DNA of 64,000 nucleotides from Corynebacterium falsenii (lineage in GTDB: Bacteria; Actinomycetota; Actinomycetes; Mycobacteriales; Mycobacteriaceae). This document shows positions 1 through 8,488 of the stretch, in pieces. The notes below the pieces were generated by a model. It did no database searches, was not told the origin of the DNA, and saw only the letters and a list, made by a program, of their open reading frames with translations. Position numbers and translations under genes: made by a program. The stretch spans positions 1 to 64,000 of the forward strand of contig JVKJ01000001.1 in the NCBI GenBank assembly GCA_001054945.1. Direction: 5' to 3'. The stretch's first letter is position 1. Each line of letters begins with the position of its first letter.

Positions 1-3
1 TTT

Positions 4-56
4 GGCAGCATCAACCAGCCCCCGTTTGGTCGGGTGGTGTGGTTGATGCTGCCTTT
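4..56. terminator. Stem-loop at the window's left edge
   Basis: GGCAGCATCAACCA (4-17) is the exact reverse complement of TGGTTGATGCTGCC (40-53), and the stem is followed by TTT. It is probably the intrinsic terminator of a gene lying to the left of the window. The rest of the leader to position 270 holds no credible gene; a -10-like TATGAT is seen at 179-184. Confidence 0.7.
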
Positions 57-270
57 CCGCATATATGGGGGGATGGGTACCCACTCTGGATGCGGGGGCG
101 CACAGGCTGAGGGACGTTGATACTGCAACACCCGGGAGTACTGGGCCTTTTCCTCGTATATTCGGTCGACGCAGCGGATATGATAGTGGAGCTTCAACCT
201 CCACCGTGCTCCTCTTTAAGTAAATTCAATGCATTGACGTGGGCACCTTGCATACAAGGATGATTTCTGC

Positions 271-1011
271 ATGAACACCTCCTTAATCCCGGCGGCGCGA
301 GCTGTCCAGCTGCGCAAATCTTACGGCGAGGGGAATAGCGCTGTCACCGCCGTGGACAACATCGATATTGATTTTGATGCGAATCGTTTCACCGCGATCA
401 TGGGGCCTTCGGGCTCGGGGAAGTCCACGCTCATGCACTGCATGGCAGGACTGGACTCTCCGACCAGTGGTCAGGCTTTTATCGGTGATACCGACATTTC
501 TCAATTATCCGACAAGGGCCTGACCACCCTTCGCAGAGACCGGCTGGGCTTCATTTTCCAATCGTTCAACCTCGTGCCCACGCTCACCGCCGCGGAGAAC
601 ATCACCCTGCCGTCTGAGGTAGCCGGGAGAAAGGTGGATGGGGAGTGGTTCGATGAGGTCACTCGTCGGCTCGGTTTGACCGGTCGATTGAACCACCGCC
701 CGTCAGAACTGTCCGGTGGTCAGCAGCAACGCGTGGCCTGCGCTCGCGCTCTGGTTTCCCGTCCCCACATCATTTTCGGAGACGAGCCCACGGGCAACCT
801 TGATTCAAACAGCTCCGCTGAGGTCTTGAACATTCTGCGGACTGCCGTGGATAAGGATGGCCAGACGGTCGTAATTGTGACCCATGACCCGCGGGCCGCC
901 TCTTATGCCGACCGGGTGGTGTTCTTGGCCGATGGCCGCATCGTCCACGAGCTAGACGATCCCTCGACTGATGAAATTCTGCGGACGATGTCTAGCTTGG
1001 AGGCGCTGTAA
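271..1011 (+). CDS. ABC transporter ATP-binding protein (LolD/MacB type)
   Basis: Predicted ATPase subunit of a FtsX/MacB-class ABC system acting at the inner face of the membrane. Seen: Walker [10 protein letters not shown] at residues 45-53, Q-loop FQSFN near 96-100, signature LSGGQQQR at 147-154, Walker B IIFGDEPT at 167-174 and the H-loop histidine in VTHD near 203-206. The length of 246 aa is usual for the family. AAGGA lies 10 nt before the ATG. The stop codon directly abuts the start of the permease, so the two are surely one transcript and one complex. Substrate unknown; such mechanotransmission systems move lipoproteins or peptides or act on envelope proteins rather than importing solutes. 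Confidence 0.93.
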   Translation: MNTSLIPAARAVQLRKSYGEGNSAVTAVDNIDIDFDANRFTAIMGPSGSGKSTLMHCMAGLDSPTSGQAFIGDTDISQLSDKGLTTLRRDRLGFIFQSFNLVPTLTAAENITLPSEVAGRKVDGEWFDEVTRRLGLTGRLNHRPSELSGGQQQRVACARALVSRPHIIFGDEPTGNLDSNSSAEVLNILRTAVDKDGQTVVIVTHDPRAASYADRVVFLADGRIVHELDDPSTDEILRTMSSLEAL

Positions 1012-3594
1012 ATGGCCAGTGGCTTTCAGGCCATGCGTCGCGTGAGTATCCGCAACATTCTGGCCCACAAGGTCCGCCTTGTGCTGACCGTTCTTGCCGT
1101 TACCCTTGGAACAGCCTTTATCGCGGGTTCCTTCATGTTTACGGCTTCCCTTTCTTCTGCTTTCGACAGCATTGCGACCGATACGGTCGGGTCAGTCGAT
1201 GCGATTGTCTCTGCGGATAAAGACAAGGGTGGGGCACTTCCACCCGATACGGACAAGCAACTCCGTGACCGTCCGGATGTCGCGGCAGTGAATTCAGCTC
1301 AGCAAAAGATGGTGGTTCTCGCCCGGCAAGACGGAACCGCTATCCAGACGGGTGGTGCCCCTTCAGTGCTGAGTCCCTGGTACCCACCAGGTGATTCGGT
1401 GGGCTCACCCACACCGATGGCCGAAGGGAAGAATCCTCAAGGTCCGTCCGAGGTGGTCATCAACGATTCCGCCGCTCAGCAACACAATGTGCATGTCGGC
1501 GACAAGATGCTGATGGTGGATCCCCAGGGCCGCCATGAGGTGACAATCAGCGGCATCTATCACGTTGACCTTGCAGGAGGAGGATTCCTGCGGCTCGGAA
1601 TGGAAGCGCAGGCGTTTCAACAGACCGTGATGCACGGTATCCCGGCAGATTCCTATCACCTGCGTGCCAAGCAAGGCACCTCGTCTGATCAACTGGTGCA
1701 AAGCCTCTCTACGGACTACCCGAATGCCAAGGTGGAAACGGGGAAGGCGGCTGCCGACAAGCTCACAAAGGATATTCGAAAAGCCTTGAGCTTCGTCAAC
1801 TACTTCCTCATCGCGTTCGGCTTGATCGCGCTTCTCGTCGGCACCTTTATCATCGCCAATACGTTCTCCATGATCGTCACGCAAAGGACGAAGGAGTTCG
1901 CATTGCTCCGCGCACTGGGAGTGTCCCGCCGTCAGCTCACCGTATCTGTGGTCTTCGAGGCCGTGGTCATCGGTATCGTCGGCTCTCTGGTGGGCGTCCT
2001 CGCAGGCATCGGGTTGGTCCGAATTATTCGCACCGTGCTTGAGGCCACGGGGTCTGGACTCCCCGCTGGGGGAATAGGTTTGACGCCAGCATCTGTCATT
2101 ATCCCGCTCATCCTCGGCGTGATCGTAACCGTCGCCTCGGCATGGGCACCGGCCCGAAAGGCCGGAGCAATTCACCCCGTGGAAGCCATGCGGAGCGGCG
2201 ACGCCAGCCGACAGGATTCCTTACGCGGCAGGACCATCTTCGGCGGAATTTTCCTCGCTATTGGCGCGGTCGCTGTGATCAGTGGCGTCCAACTCAAGGA
2301 TTGGGAGACCTCCTCGCGCGCGATCCTCGTGGGCGTGGGGGCACTGCTCATGATCCTGGGAACCTTCCTAGTATCCCCAGCGCTGTCCAGAGTGATTGTT
2401 CCGGGCATCGGCTGGGTGATCGGGGCACCCTTCGGAGCTGTGGGGAAGTTGGCGCGCACGAACTCCCAGCGCTCTCCTCGGCGGACGGCGACGACGGCGT
2501 TCGCTCTCACTCTGGGAGTGATGCTGGTGACCACCATTGGAATGCTCGGTGCGACGATGAAATCAAGCGTGGGGGACATGACCAATGAGTCTGCACTGTG
2601 GGACTACAGGGTCACGGCGCCGGAAAACGGGCAGTTTCCAATCCCGAACCAGGCGATTGACGATCTCCATGGCATCAAGGGCATTGGGGAGATGGAGGAG
2701 TATGGGCTGGCCGAGGTGCAGCTGGGTAAACCGGTGACCGGAATGCCGCCCGGGACGAGCTTCTACGGTGACAATGATCCGAGTAAGTTCGAAAGGCTCA
2801 CCGTCACCGGAGGAAGCCTGGACCTGACGAAGCCAGGATTCATCGCGGATACCGCCACCGCCGAGAAGAGCGGGTGGAAGATCGGGCAGAAGGCGCCGAT
2901 GAAGATCCGGCAGACCACGGTGGAACTTCCTCTCCTGGGAACCTATGAGAAGACTCCTTCCACTGGCCCGGTGATCATCTCCAAGGCTGCGTTGGAGCCG
3001 TTGCGCGCGCCCGGGCAACCGCTTTCTACTGACGGAGCCGTGCGGCCGCTGTTCGCCTTGGTGAAGGCAGCTCCCGGAAGTTCACGCGACAAGAGCTCAG
3101 AGCTGCGTTCGGAGCTGGAAAAGGCGATGAAGCCCTATATCGTCGTGCAGGTCATGGATCCCACGGAATTTTCAGGGCAGAGCGGAAAAACGATTGACCA
3201 GATGCTCAACATCCTCTACGGATTGCTGGGGCTGGCCATCGTCGTGGCCATCCTGGGCATCATCAACACGCTTGCCCTCAACGTGATCGAACGCCGCCAA
3301 GAGGTGGGTATGCTGCGCGCGATTGGCACGCAGCGAAAGCAGATCCGCTGGGTGATCACCTTGGAAGCGGTGCAAATCGCGGTCTATGGCGCCCTGTTGG
3401 GAGTGGGCATCGGGCTGTTCCTGGGGTGGGCCTTCATCAAGGTGCTGTCCGGCGAAGGCCTGGGCACGGTCGTGTACCCGTGGGGCGAAGTCGCGGCCAT
3501 GATGATCGGGTCCGCGATCATCGGCGTGATTGCTGCCCTGTGGCCCGCGGTGCGCGCTTCTCGGACCCCGCCGCTAGACGCGATTGCCGAATAG
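1012..3594 (+). CDS. FtsX-like ABC permease, double-domain, 860 aa
   Basis: Membrane partner of the preceding ATPase; its ATG follows that gene's TAA without a gap. The protein carries two FtsX-type units in tandem. The first has an N-terminal membrane segment (about 20-45), a large extracytoplasmic domain (about 46-255) and three segments between about 262 and 380. The second repeats this with segments near 490-515, a second extracytoplasmic domain (about 520-730) and three C-terminal segments (about 736-845). Both units contain the typical RxxEFALLRALG / RRQEVGMLRAIG motif after a membrane helix. This duplicated arrangement is common in actinobacteria. Substrate not inferable. Confidence 0.92.
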   Translation: MASGFQAMRRVSIRNILAHKVRLVLTVLAVTLGTAFIAGSFMFTASLSSAFDSIATDTVGSVDAIVSADKDKGGALPPDTDKQLRDRPDVAAVNSAQQKMVVLARQDGTAIQTGGAPSVLSPWYPPGDSVGSPTPMAEGKNPQGPSEVVINDSAAQQHNVHVGDKMLMVDPQGRHEVTISGIYHVDLAGGGFLRLGMEAQAFQQTVMHGIPADSYHLRAKQGTSSDQLVQSLSTDYPNAKVETGKAAADKLTKDIRKALSFVNYFLIAFGLIALLVGTFIIANTFSMIVTQRTKEFALLRALGVSRRQLTVSVVFEAVVIGIVGSLVGVLAGIGLVRIIRTVLEATGSGLPAGGIGLTPASVIIPLILGVIVTVASAWAPARKAGAIHPVEAMRSGDASRQDSLRGRTIFGGIFLAIGAVAVISGVQLKDWETSSRAILVGVGALLMILGTFLVSPALSRVIVPGIGWVIGAPFGAVGKLARTNSQRSPRRTATTAFALTLGVMLVTTIGMLGATMKSSVGDMTNESALWDYRVTAPENGQFPIPNQAIDDLHGIKGIGEMEEYGLAEVQLGKPVTGMPPGTSFYGDNDPSKFERLTVTGGSLDLTKPGFIADTATAEKSGWKIGQKAPMKIRQTTVELPLLGTYEKTPSTGPVIISKAALEPLRAPGQPLSTDGAVRPLFALVKAAPGSSRDKSSELRSELEKAMKPYIVVQVMDPTEFSGQSGKTIDQMLNILYGLLGLAIVVAILGIINTLALNVIERRQEVGMLRAIGTQRKQIRWVITLEAVQIAVYGALLGVGIGLFLGWAFIKVLSGEGLGTVVYPWGEVAAMMIGSAIIGVIAALWPAVRASRTPPLDAIAE

Positions 3595-3635
3595 CTGAAC
3601 TCAGGCGACCACGGAGGGCTCCGTAGAATGTCGGT

Positions 3636-4598
3636 ATGACGACACCGCAGAATTCCGACATCGCGAGCCTTCCCGGAACTGGTGGGGATGTCCAAGAGGG
3701 GGTGGATATCCTCACGCCCAGTGAGCAGTACACACAGCTCGTGGAGTTCTTTGAAGACAATTACGCGGATATCATCGCCTCTCTTCGCGAGGACGCGGGG
3801 CGGCCCTACACCGACCGCGGTGAGTTGGTACCCGCCGAGCTGAAGGACGATACCGAGCGCATGTGGGCCCGAGTGCCCGACCTGCTCACCCACTCGAGCC
3901 AGCTGGTGCTGGGGGCTGGGCTGAACCATTCGATGCCCCAGGTCGCTTTCACTCGCGAGGGGGTGGACGCCACCGCCTGGGCGGAATATTCAGACCAGCA
4001 ACTTCCCGCCGGAGTTAGTGCCACAGTGCTTCGACCGACGTCGGCCACTGCAGGGGATAGCCAAAGCACGGTGGCTATCGCGCTCCACGGCGGACCGGGC
4101 TGGTTTGGGGATGCGGAATCCCACGAGCAATTGTGGCAGCCGCTGTTCGCAGCCATTGCACAACAGTCTGGGTGCACCATTATTGATGTGACGTACCCGT
4201 TGCCGGTGTATGGGTCCTGGGAAAACACCCGGCAGGCGGTATCTGCCGTGGCTGAGGCCGTAACACGCATCCACGGCTCAGCTCCCGGCATCGTCTCCTT
4301 TGGAAGTGGCTGGCTCGCGGCGGCCGATGTCGCCGAGCAGGCGCCATGGATCGCGGCGATGACTCCGCGCATCGCGCCCGACAGCTCACTGTCGCTGGAT
4401 TCGGTTCCGGTACACATCTGCGTCGGAAAGTACGATACGCGGGGAACGGAAGCCACCGTAGCTCGCGAATTTTTCGAGGGCGCGGGTGCCACCGTGGCGT
4501 TCGAGGAATGGGAGAGTGGGCACATGATTGCGGCTCCCACCGTGTGGCGTGAGCGCGTGCAAGGGGTAGCCGGGTGGATCGCTGAACAGATTTCTTAG
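3636..4598 (+). CDS. Alpha/beta-hydrolase-like protein, degenerate nucleophile motif
   Basis: A 320-aa cytosolic protein with an alpha/beta-hydrolase pattern: an oxyanion-type HGGPGW near residues 150-155, a SFGSGW stretch near 220-225 where the nucleophile elbow should be, GKYDTRG near 265 (possible acid) and ESGHM near 292-296 (possible histidine). The elbow does not fit GxSxG, so catalysis is uncertain. The first 130 residues are a poorly conserved N-terminal region. It starts 41 nt after the ABC permease and may be read from that operon. No signal peptide. The exact substrate cannot be inferred. One GGACGCCACC decamer lies inside it (3965-3974). Confidence 0.75.
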   Translation: MTTPQNSDIASLPGTGGDVQEGVDILTPSEQYTQLVEFFEDNYADIIASLREDAGRPYTDRGELVPAELKDDTERMWARVPDLLTHSSQLVLGAGLNHSMPQVAFTREGVDATAWAEYSDQQLPAGVSATVLRPTSATAGDSQSTVAIALHGGPGWFGDAESHEQLWQPLFAAIAQQSGCTIIDVTYPLPVYGSWENTRQAVSAVAEAVTRIHGSAPGIVSFGSGWLAAADVAEQAPWIAAMTPRIAPDSSLSLDSVPVHICVGKYDTRGTEATVAREFFEGAGATVAFEEWESGHMIAAPTVWRERVQGVAGWIAEQIS

Positions 4599-4605
4599 CC
4601 TAAAT

Positions 4606-4634
4606 TTACAAATCGTTGAACGATAAAATATAGT
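4606..4634 (+). promoter_or_regulatory. Promoter of the NRAMP-fold permease gene
   Basis: A -35 TTACAA (4606-4611) and -10 TATAGT (4629-4634) are separated by exactly 17 bp. The spacer is occupied by the 13-bp palindrome described in the next entry, so a bound repressor would block RNA polymerase directly. Confidence 0.7.
4612..4624. promoter_or_regulatory. Operator palindrome ATCGTTGAACGAT, likely GntR/FCD site
   Basis: Perfect 6-bp arms around a central G. FCD-type GntR regulators typically bind TNGTNNNACNA-like palindromes, which this fits. A second copy (ATTGTTGAACAAT) lies in front of pxpA at 10926-10938. The local GntR gene (6030-6671) is the obvious candidate regulator. Inference from sequence only. 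Confidence 0.75.
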
Positions 4635-4644
4635 CTCTTGCGTT

Positions 4645-4660
4645 AGTGATGTGCATCACC
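4645..4660. promoter_or_regulatory. GlxR/CRP-like site AGTGATGTGCATCACC
   Basis: The core GTGA-N6-TCAC matches the corynebacterial GlxR consensus TGTGA-N6-TCACA with changes only at the outer bases. It lies just downstream of the expected transcription start of the permease gene, a position suited to repression, and overlaps the GTG at 4651, which argues against that codon as a start. Confidence 0.6.
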
Positions 4661-4674
4661 ACCTGAAAGGCTCC

Positions 4675-5913
4675 ATGATGTCAGACACACGAGCGGTACA
4701 GGCTGAGAAGCCCAACCAAAACTCCTCGATGCCCGTGACCAAGAGCGCCATCCTCGGCGCCATGTTCTTGATGGCCACCAGCGCCATCGGTCCGGGCTTC
4801 ATCACCCAAACCAGTAAGTTCACCTATGATCTCGGCGCTGCTTTCGCGTGCGCAATCCTGATCTCCATCCTCGTCGATATCGCTATTCAGCTCAATGTGT
4901 GGCGCGTGCTGGGCGTGTCCGGCATGCGTGCCAACGAGCTGGGCAACGCGGTCTTGCCCGGCCTGGGCTGGTTCATGGGCGTGGTGGTGTTCGTCGGCGG
5001 GCTGGTGTTCAACATCGGCAACATCGGCGGCGCTGCCCTGGGTATGAATTCGATGCTGGGTCTTGATCCCCGGCTTGGCGGCTTCATTTCGGCGGTCATC
5101 GCGGTGTTGGTCTTTGTTTCCAAGCGGGCGGGACTGGCTCTGGACCGCATCGTGGTCGGCCTCGGCGCGATCATGATCTTGATGATGTTGTTCGTGGCCA
5201 TTAAGTCGGCACCGCCGGTGGGGGACGCATTGCGCAGCACCGTTGCTCCCGACAAGTTCGATCCGGTTGTCGTGACCACCATCATTGGCGGCTCGGTCGG
5301 CGGTTACATTACTTTTGCCGGTGCCCACCGCCTGATCGATTCCAAGATGACCGGACCGGAGAATGCGAAGGAGATCGGCAAGGTCTCCGTCCTGGGCATC
5401 GTGGTCACTGGCGTGATGCGCGCCCTGCTCTTCCTGGCCGTGCTGGGCGTGGTGGCCAGCGGAGTGGCTTTGAACCAGGACAACATTGCGGCCGATGCCT
5501 TCCGCCACGCTGCCGGTGAAATCGGTGTTCGCGTGTTCGGTCTGATCCTGTGGGCAGCCGGCCTGACCTCCGTCATCGGAGCGTCCTACACGTCGATCAC
5601 CTTTGTGACGAGCCAGAATGTCAAGCCCCGCACCCGCAACTGGATGACCGTGATCTTCATCGCTGTGTGTGCCGCGGCCTTCCTTATCATGAACAAGGCG
5701 CCCCAGACGCTGCTGATCTTCGCCGGTGCTTTCAACGGCCTGATCCTGCCAATCGGCTTCGGCGTGGTCCTGTGGGCAGCCACGATGCGCTCTGACCTGT
5801 TGCACGGCTACAAATTCCCGAAGGTCCTGTTGGCAATCGGCTTCATCACGTGGATCGTGACTGTGTGGCTGGGCTGGCAGTCCTTCTCCGGCATCACGGA
5901 GCTGTGGAACTAG
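4675..5913 (+). CDS. NRAMP-fold permease of the YcsG group, candidate 5-oxoproline transporter
   Basis: About 412 aa, with roughly 11 membrane segments and the NRAMP-like opening GPGF in the first helix. The canonical first-helix DPGN and sixth-helix MPH metal-binding motifs are absent: the equivalent stretches read TYDL and GYI. It is therefore unlikely to carry Mn2+ or Fe2+. Bacillus ycsG, a relative, also sits beside 5-oxoprolinase genes, which supports a role in substrate uptake (inference). Start: a longer frame opens with GTG at 4651, but AAAGG at 4666-4670 favours ATG 4675 or ATG 4678. Transcribed towards the pxp operon, with which it shares operator and GlxR-like sites. Confidence 0.85.
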   Translation: MMSDTRAVQAEKPNQNSSMPVTKSAILGAMFLMATSAIGPGFITQTSKFTYDLGAAFACAILISILVDIAIQLNVWRVLGVSGMRANELGNAVLPGLGWFMGVVVFVGGLVFNIGNIGGAALGMNSMLGLDPRLGGFISAVIAVLVFVSKRAGLALDRIVVGLGAIMILMMLFVAIKSAPPVGDALRSTVAPDKFDPVVVTTIIGGSVGGYITFAGAHRLIDSKMTGPENAKEIGKVSVLGIVVTGVMRALLFLAVLGVVASGVALNQDNIAADAFRHAAGEIGVRVFGLILWAAGLTSVIGASYTSITFVTSQNVKPRTRNWMTVIFIAVCAAAFLIMNKAPQTLLIFAGAFNGLILPIGFGVVLWAATMRSDLLHGYKFPKVLLAIGFITWIVTVWLGWQSFSGITELWN

Positions 5914-5960
5914 CTCCTAGGTGAGCGAGGTGCCGAGGCACCTCCGTGCCCGGCAGATAA

Positions 5961-5999
5961 AGCCCCGGCTCCGCAGACACTCTGCGGAACCGGGGCTTT
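5961..5999. terminator. Bidirectional terminator between permease gene and gntR
   Basis: AGCCCCGG-CT-CCGCAGA (5961-5977) pairs with TCTGCGG-AA-CCGGGGCT (5981-5997) around a CAC loop, with TTT on the plus side and TTTAT on the minus side. It serves the two convergent transcripts. Confidence 0.88.
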
Positions 6000-6029
6000 G
6001 CTGTGCGCTACTGCGCCTGCCCACGAGCA

Positions 6030-6671
6030 CTATTGTGCGCCGTACACGGCCTCCTCCGGCAGCAGCTGGATGATCTTTGAGCGCGTATCCAGCAGAGAAT
6101 TGCGTAGGAGCTCGGTGGCAATGAACCGATCACCATCCTGCAGCGCGGTGACAATGGAGCGATTGACCGGGACATACTCCGAGTGGAATTCAGGGATGGT
6201 GCAGGAAGCTTTGAGGAACATCAATCGCATGAGCGCCAGGATGTCCCCGAACTTCTCGTTCATCATCTCTGACCCCGCGGAGTTCATGATGGATTGGTGG
6301 AACTTCTGGTTTCGGTCAGCAATCACTTTGGGCTGATCAGCGTGGAGGGCCTGCTCTGCTTCAGACACAATCCGGTCCAGCTCATCCACATCCAACTTTT
6401 CTCCCCACATCAGGGCAGCTGGCTCCACCACAGAACGCACCGTGTATACCTCTTGGCCGTCGGCAGCGGTCAGTGAGGAAATGAATACCCCGCGATTGGG
6501 CACGCGAGTGACAAGCCCCCGTTCAGCCAACGCGGCGAAGCTTTCCCGGAGGGTATTCCGGGAAATGCCGAGTTCAGAGGCGATGTCGCTCTCATTGAGC
6601 TTGTAGCCCGGGGCGTACTCACCCCCGGCTATGGCCTGCTGGATGTGCTCGGCTGCCGATATTGTTCGCAT
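6030..6671 (-). CDS. GntR-family (FadR/FCD subfamily) regulator of the pxp locus
   Basis: A 213-aa DNA-binding repressor or activator. Residues about 5-65 form the winged helix (SDIASELGISRNTLRESFAA region) and about 75-205 the all-helical FCD ligand domain, with an RNQKFHQ histidine motif and an EFH histidine later, typical metal or ligand contacts of FCD proteins. It is the last gene of the operon starting at 10906 and begins 20 nt after the biotin carboxylase stop. Likely ligand: 5-oxoproline or a derivative (inference). It is the natural candidate to bind the twin palindromes at 4612-4624 and 10926-10938, which would make it autoregulatory. Confidence 0.9.
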   Translation of the reverse strand: MRTISAAEHIQQAIAGGEYAPGYKLNESDIASELGISRNTLRESFAALAERGLVTRVPNRGVFISSLTAADGQEVYTVRSVVEPAALMWGEKLDVDELDRIVSEAEQALHADQPKVIADRNQKFHQSIMNSAGSEMMNEKFGDILALMRLMFLKASCTIPEFHSEYVPVNRSIVTALQDGDRFIATELLRNSLLDTRSKIIQLLPEEAVYGAQ

Positions 6672-6691
6672 ACACCCAGCATAAAGGTCCC

Positions 6692-8488
6692 CTATTTCAG
6701 GGTTGCGATGACATCACCCTGGGAGACGGAATCCCCCTCGTTGATGTTGCTGAGGCTGACGGTACCGGCGCTCTTCGCGGTGATCGGGGATTCCATCTTC
6801 ATGGCCTCCACGATGGCCACGGTCTGGCCCTCCTTAACCTCAGCGCCGTCCTCGACCTTCCAGGCCAAGAGCACACCGGTGTATGGGCAGGTGATTTCTC
6901 CCGCTGCGCCGGTGGCCTCCGGTGCTCCGCCTTGAGCTGAACCAGCGCTCGAGGCGGATGCGCCAGCGGACTGCGAGTTGGCTGCGCTCGCCAGCAGATG
7001 GCTGGGGAAGGCGATCTGGTGCAGGCGTCCGTCGATCTCTACGGAGACGTTCGTGCGATCCACGTACATCGCTTCGACATCTTCGTGACCGCCGCCGAAG
7101 CCCGGCTCGTACTCCTTATCGACCCAGTCGGTGTAGACGTGCAGCTCATCACCAGCGAATGCCGGATGCTCAACGATGTCCCGGTGGAAGGGGAGAACCG
7201 TACGCACGCCGCGGATCGTGATCTCGTTCAGCGCGTCCTTCGCACGCGCCAATGCCACCTCGCGGTTCGGGCCGCGCACCACCATCTTGGCCATCAGCGA
7301 ATCGTAGTTGCCGGAAATGGAAGAGCCGGAACGCACGCCGGAATCCACGCGAATGCCTGGTCCTGTGGGGGCCTCGAAGGTGGTGACGGTCCCGGGGCAT
7401 GGGACGAAGCCATTGGCGGCGTCTTCCGCATTGAGACGGAACTCGAAGGCGTGACCGTGAGGTGTTGGGTCCTCGGTGAAGGACAATTGTTCGCCGGCCG
7501 CGATGCGGAACTGCTCGGCGACAATGTCTGTACCGGTCACCTCTTCGGTGACGGGGTGCTCCACCTGCACGCGGGTGTTGACCTCCAGGAAGGACACAGT
7601 GCCGTCCTCGGCAACGATGTACTCGACCGTGCCCGCACCGGTGTAGTTCGCTGCGCGGCAGATCTCGCGAGCTCCTTCGATGATCCCGCGATTTTGTTCA
7701 TCGGTCAGGAAGGGGGCCGGAGCCTCCTCAACCAACTTCTGGAAGCGGCGCTGCACAGAGCAGTCGCGAGTTCCAACGACCACAACGTTGCCGTGCGTAT
7801 CGGCCAGCACCTGGGCCTCCACGTGGCGGGGCTTGGTCAAGAACTTCTCCACGTAGCACTCGCCACGGCCGAAGGCTGCCACGGCCTCGCGCCCGGCCGA
7901 GGCGAAGCCCTCCTCGATGTCCTCCATGCGGTTGACGACCTTCAAGCCGCGCCCGCCGCCGCCGAAGGCAGCCTTGATAGCGATGGGGAGGCCGTGCTCT
8001 TCAGCGAAGTCGCGTGCCTGTTCCCAGTTATCGATCGGGTCGTCCGTGCCCGGTGCCAGAGGCGCCCCGACTTCGGTGGCCAGCTGGCGGGCCTGGACCT
8101 TGTTACCCAGGGTCTCGATGGCCTCGGGCGAGGGACCAATCCACGTCAGGCCGGCGTCCATCACCGCGCGGGCGAAGTCTGCGTTCTCGGAGAGGAAACC
8201 GTAGCCAGGGTGCACGCAGTCAGCCCCGGTGCGGCGGGCAATCTCCAGCAGGGCCGGCACGTTCATATACGTGTCTGCCGCGCTGGATCCCTTCAAACCG
8301 TAGGCTTCGTCTGCGACGGTGGGGTGCACGGCGTCGGCGTCTGCCTCCGAATACACGGCAATGGACCGAATCCCCAGATCGCGGGTTGCGCGGGCGATGC
8401 GAACGGCGATTTCCCCACGATTGGCGATGAGGACGGTCTTCAGCTTGAGATCGTTTGCCACAGAAGTGGTGCGTGCGTGCTTAGTCAT
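6692..8488 (-). CDS. Biotin carboxylase fused to biotin carboxyl carrier domain
   Basis: A 598-aa AccBC-type protein: ATP-grasp biotin carboxylase (about residues 17-465), a linker rich in Ala/Ser/Gly, and a C-terminal biotinyl domain with EAMKM; Lys564 is the biotin attachment site. It would load biotin with CO2 using ATP and bicarbonate. Its start overlaps the end of pxpBC by 8 nt, so translation is coupled. No separate carboxyltransferase beta-subunit gene is nearby. PxpB/PxpC domains resemble the carboxyltransferase part of urea carboxylase, so this protein may work with them on a lactam substrate (inference). It could instead be a spare acyl-CoA carboxylase alpha subunit. Confidence 0.93.
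   Translation of the reverse strand: MTKHARTTSVANDLKLKTVLIANRGEIAVRIARATRDLGIRSIAVYSEADADAVHPTVADEAYGLKGSSAADTYMNVPALLEIARRTGADCVHPGYGFLSENADFARAVMDAGLTWIGPSPEAIETLGNKVQARQLATEVGAPLAPGTDDPIDNWEQARDFAEEHGLPIAIKAAFGGGGRGLKVVNRMEDIEEGFASAGREAVAAFGRGECYVEKFLTKPRHVEAQVLADTHGNVVVVGTRDCSVQRRFQKLVEEAPAPFLTDEQNRGIIEGAREICRAANYTGAGTVEYIVAEDGTVSFLEVNTRVQVEHPVTEEVTGTDIVAEQFRIAAGEQLSFTEDPTPHGHAFEFRLNAEDAANGFVPCPGTVTTFEAPTGPGIRVDSGVRSGSSISGNYDSLMAKMVVRGPNREVALARAKDALNEITIRGVRTVLPFHRDIVEHPAFAGDELHVYTDWVDKEYEPGFGGGHEDVEAMYVDRTNVSVEIDGRLHQIAFPSHLLASAANSQSAGASASSAGSAQGGAPEATGAAGEITCPYTGVLLAWKVEDGAEVKEGQTVAIVEAMKMESPITAKSAGTVSLSNINEGDSVSQGDVIATLK

Noticed and set aside
4675..5913. Mn2+/Fe2+ NRAMP transporter
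   Set aside because: DPGN and MPH motifs are missing and the gene is co-regulated with the pxp operon.
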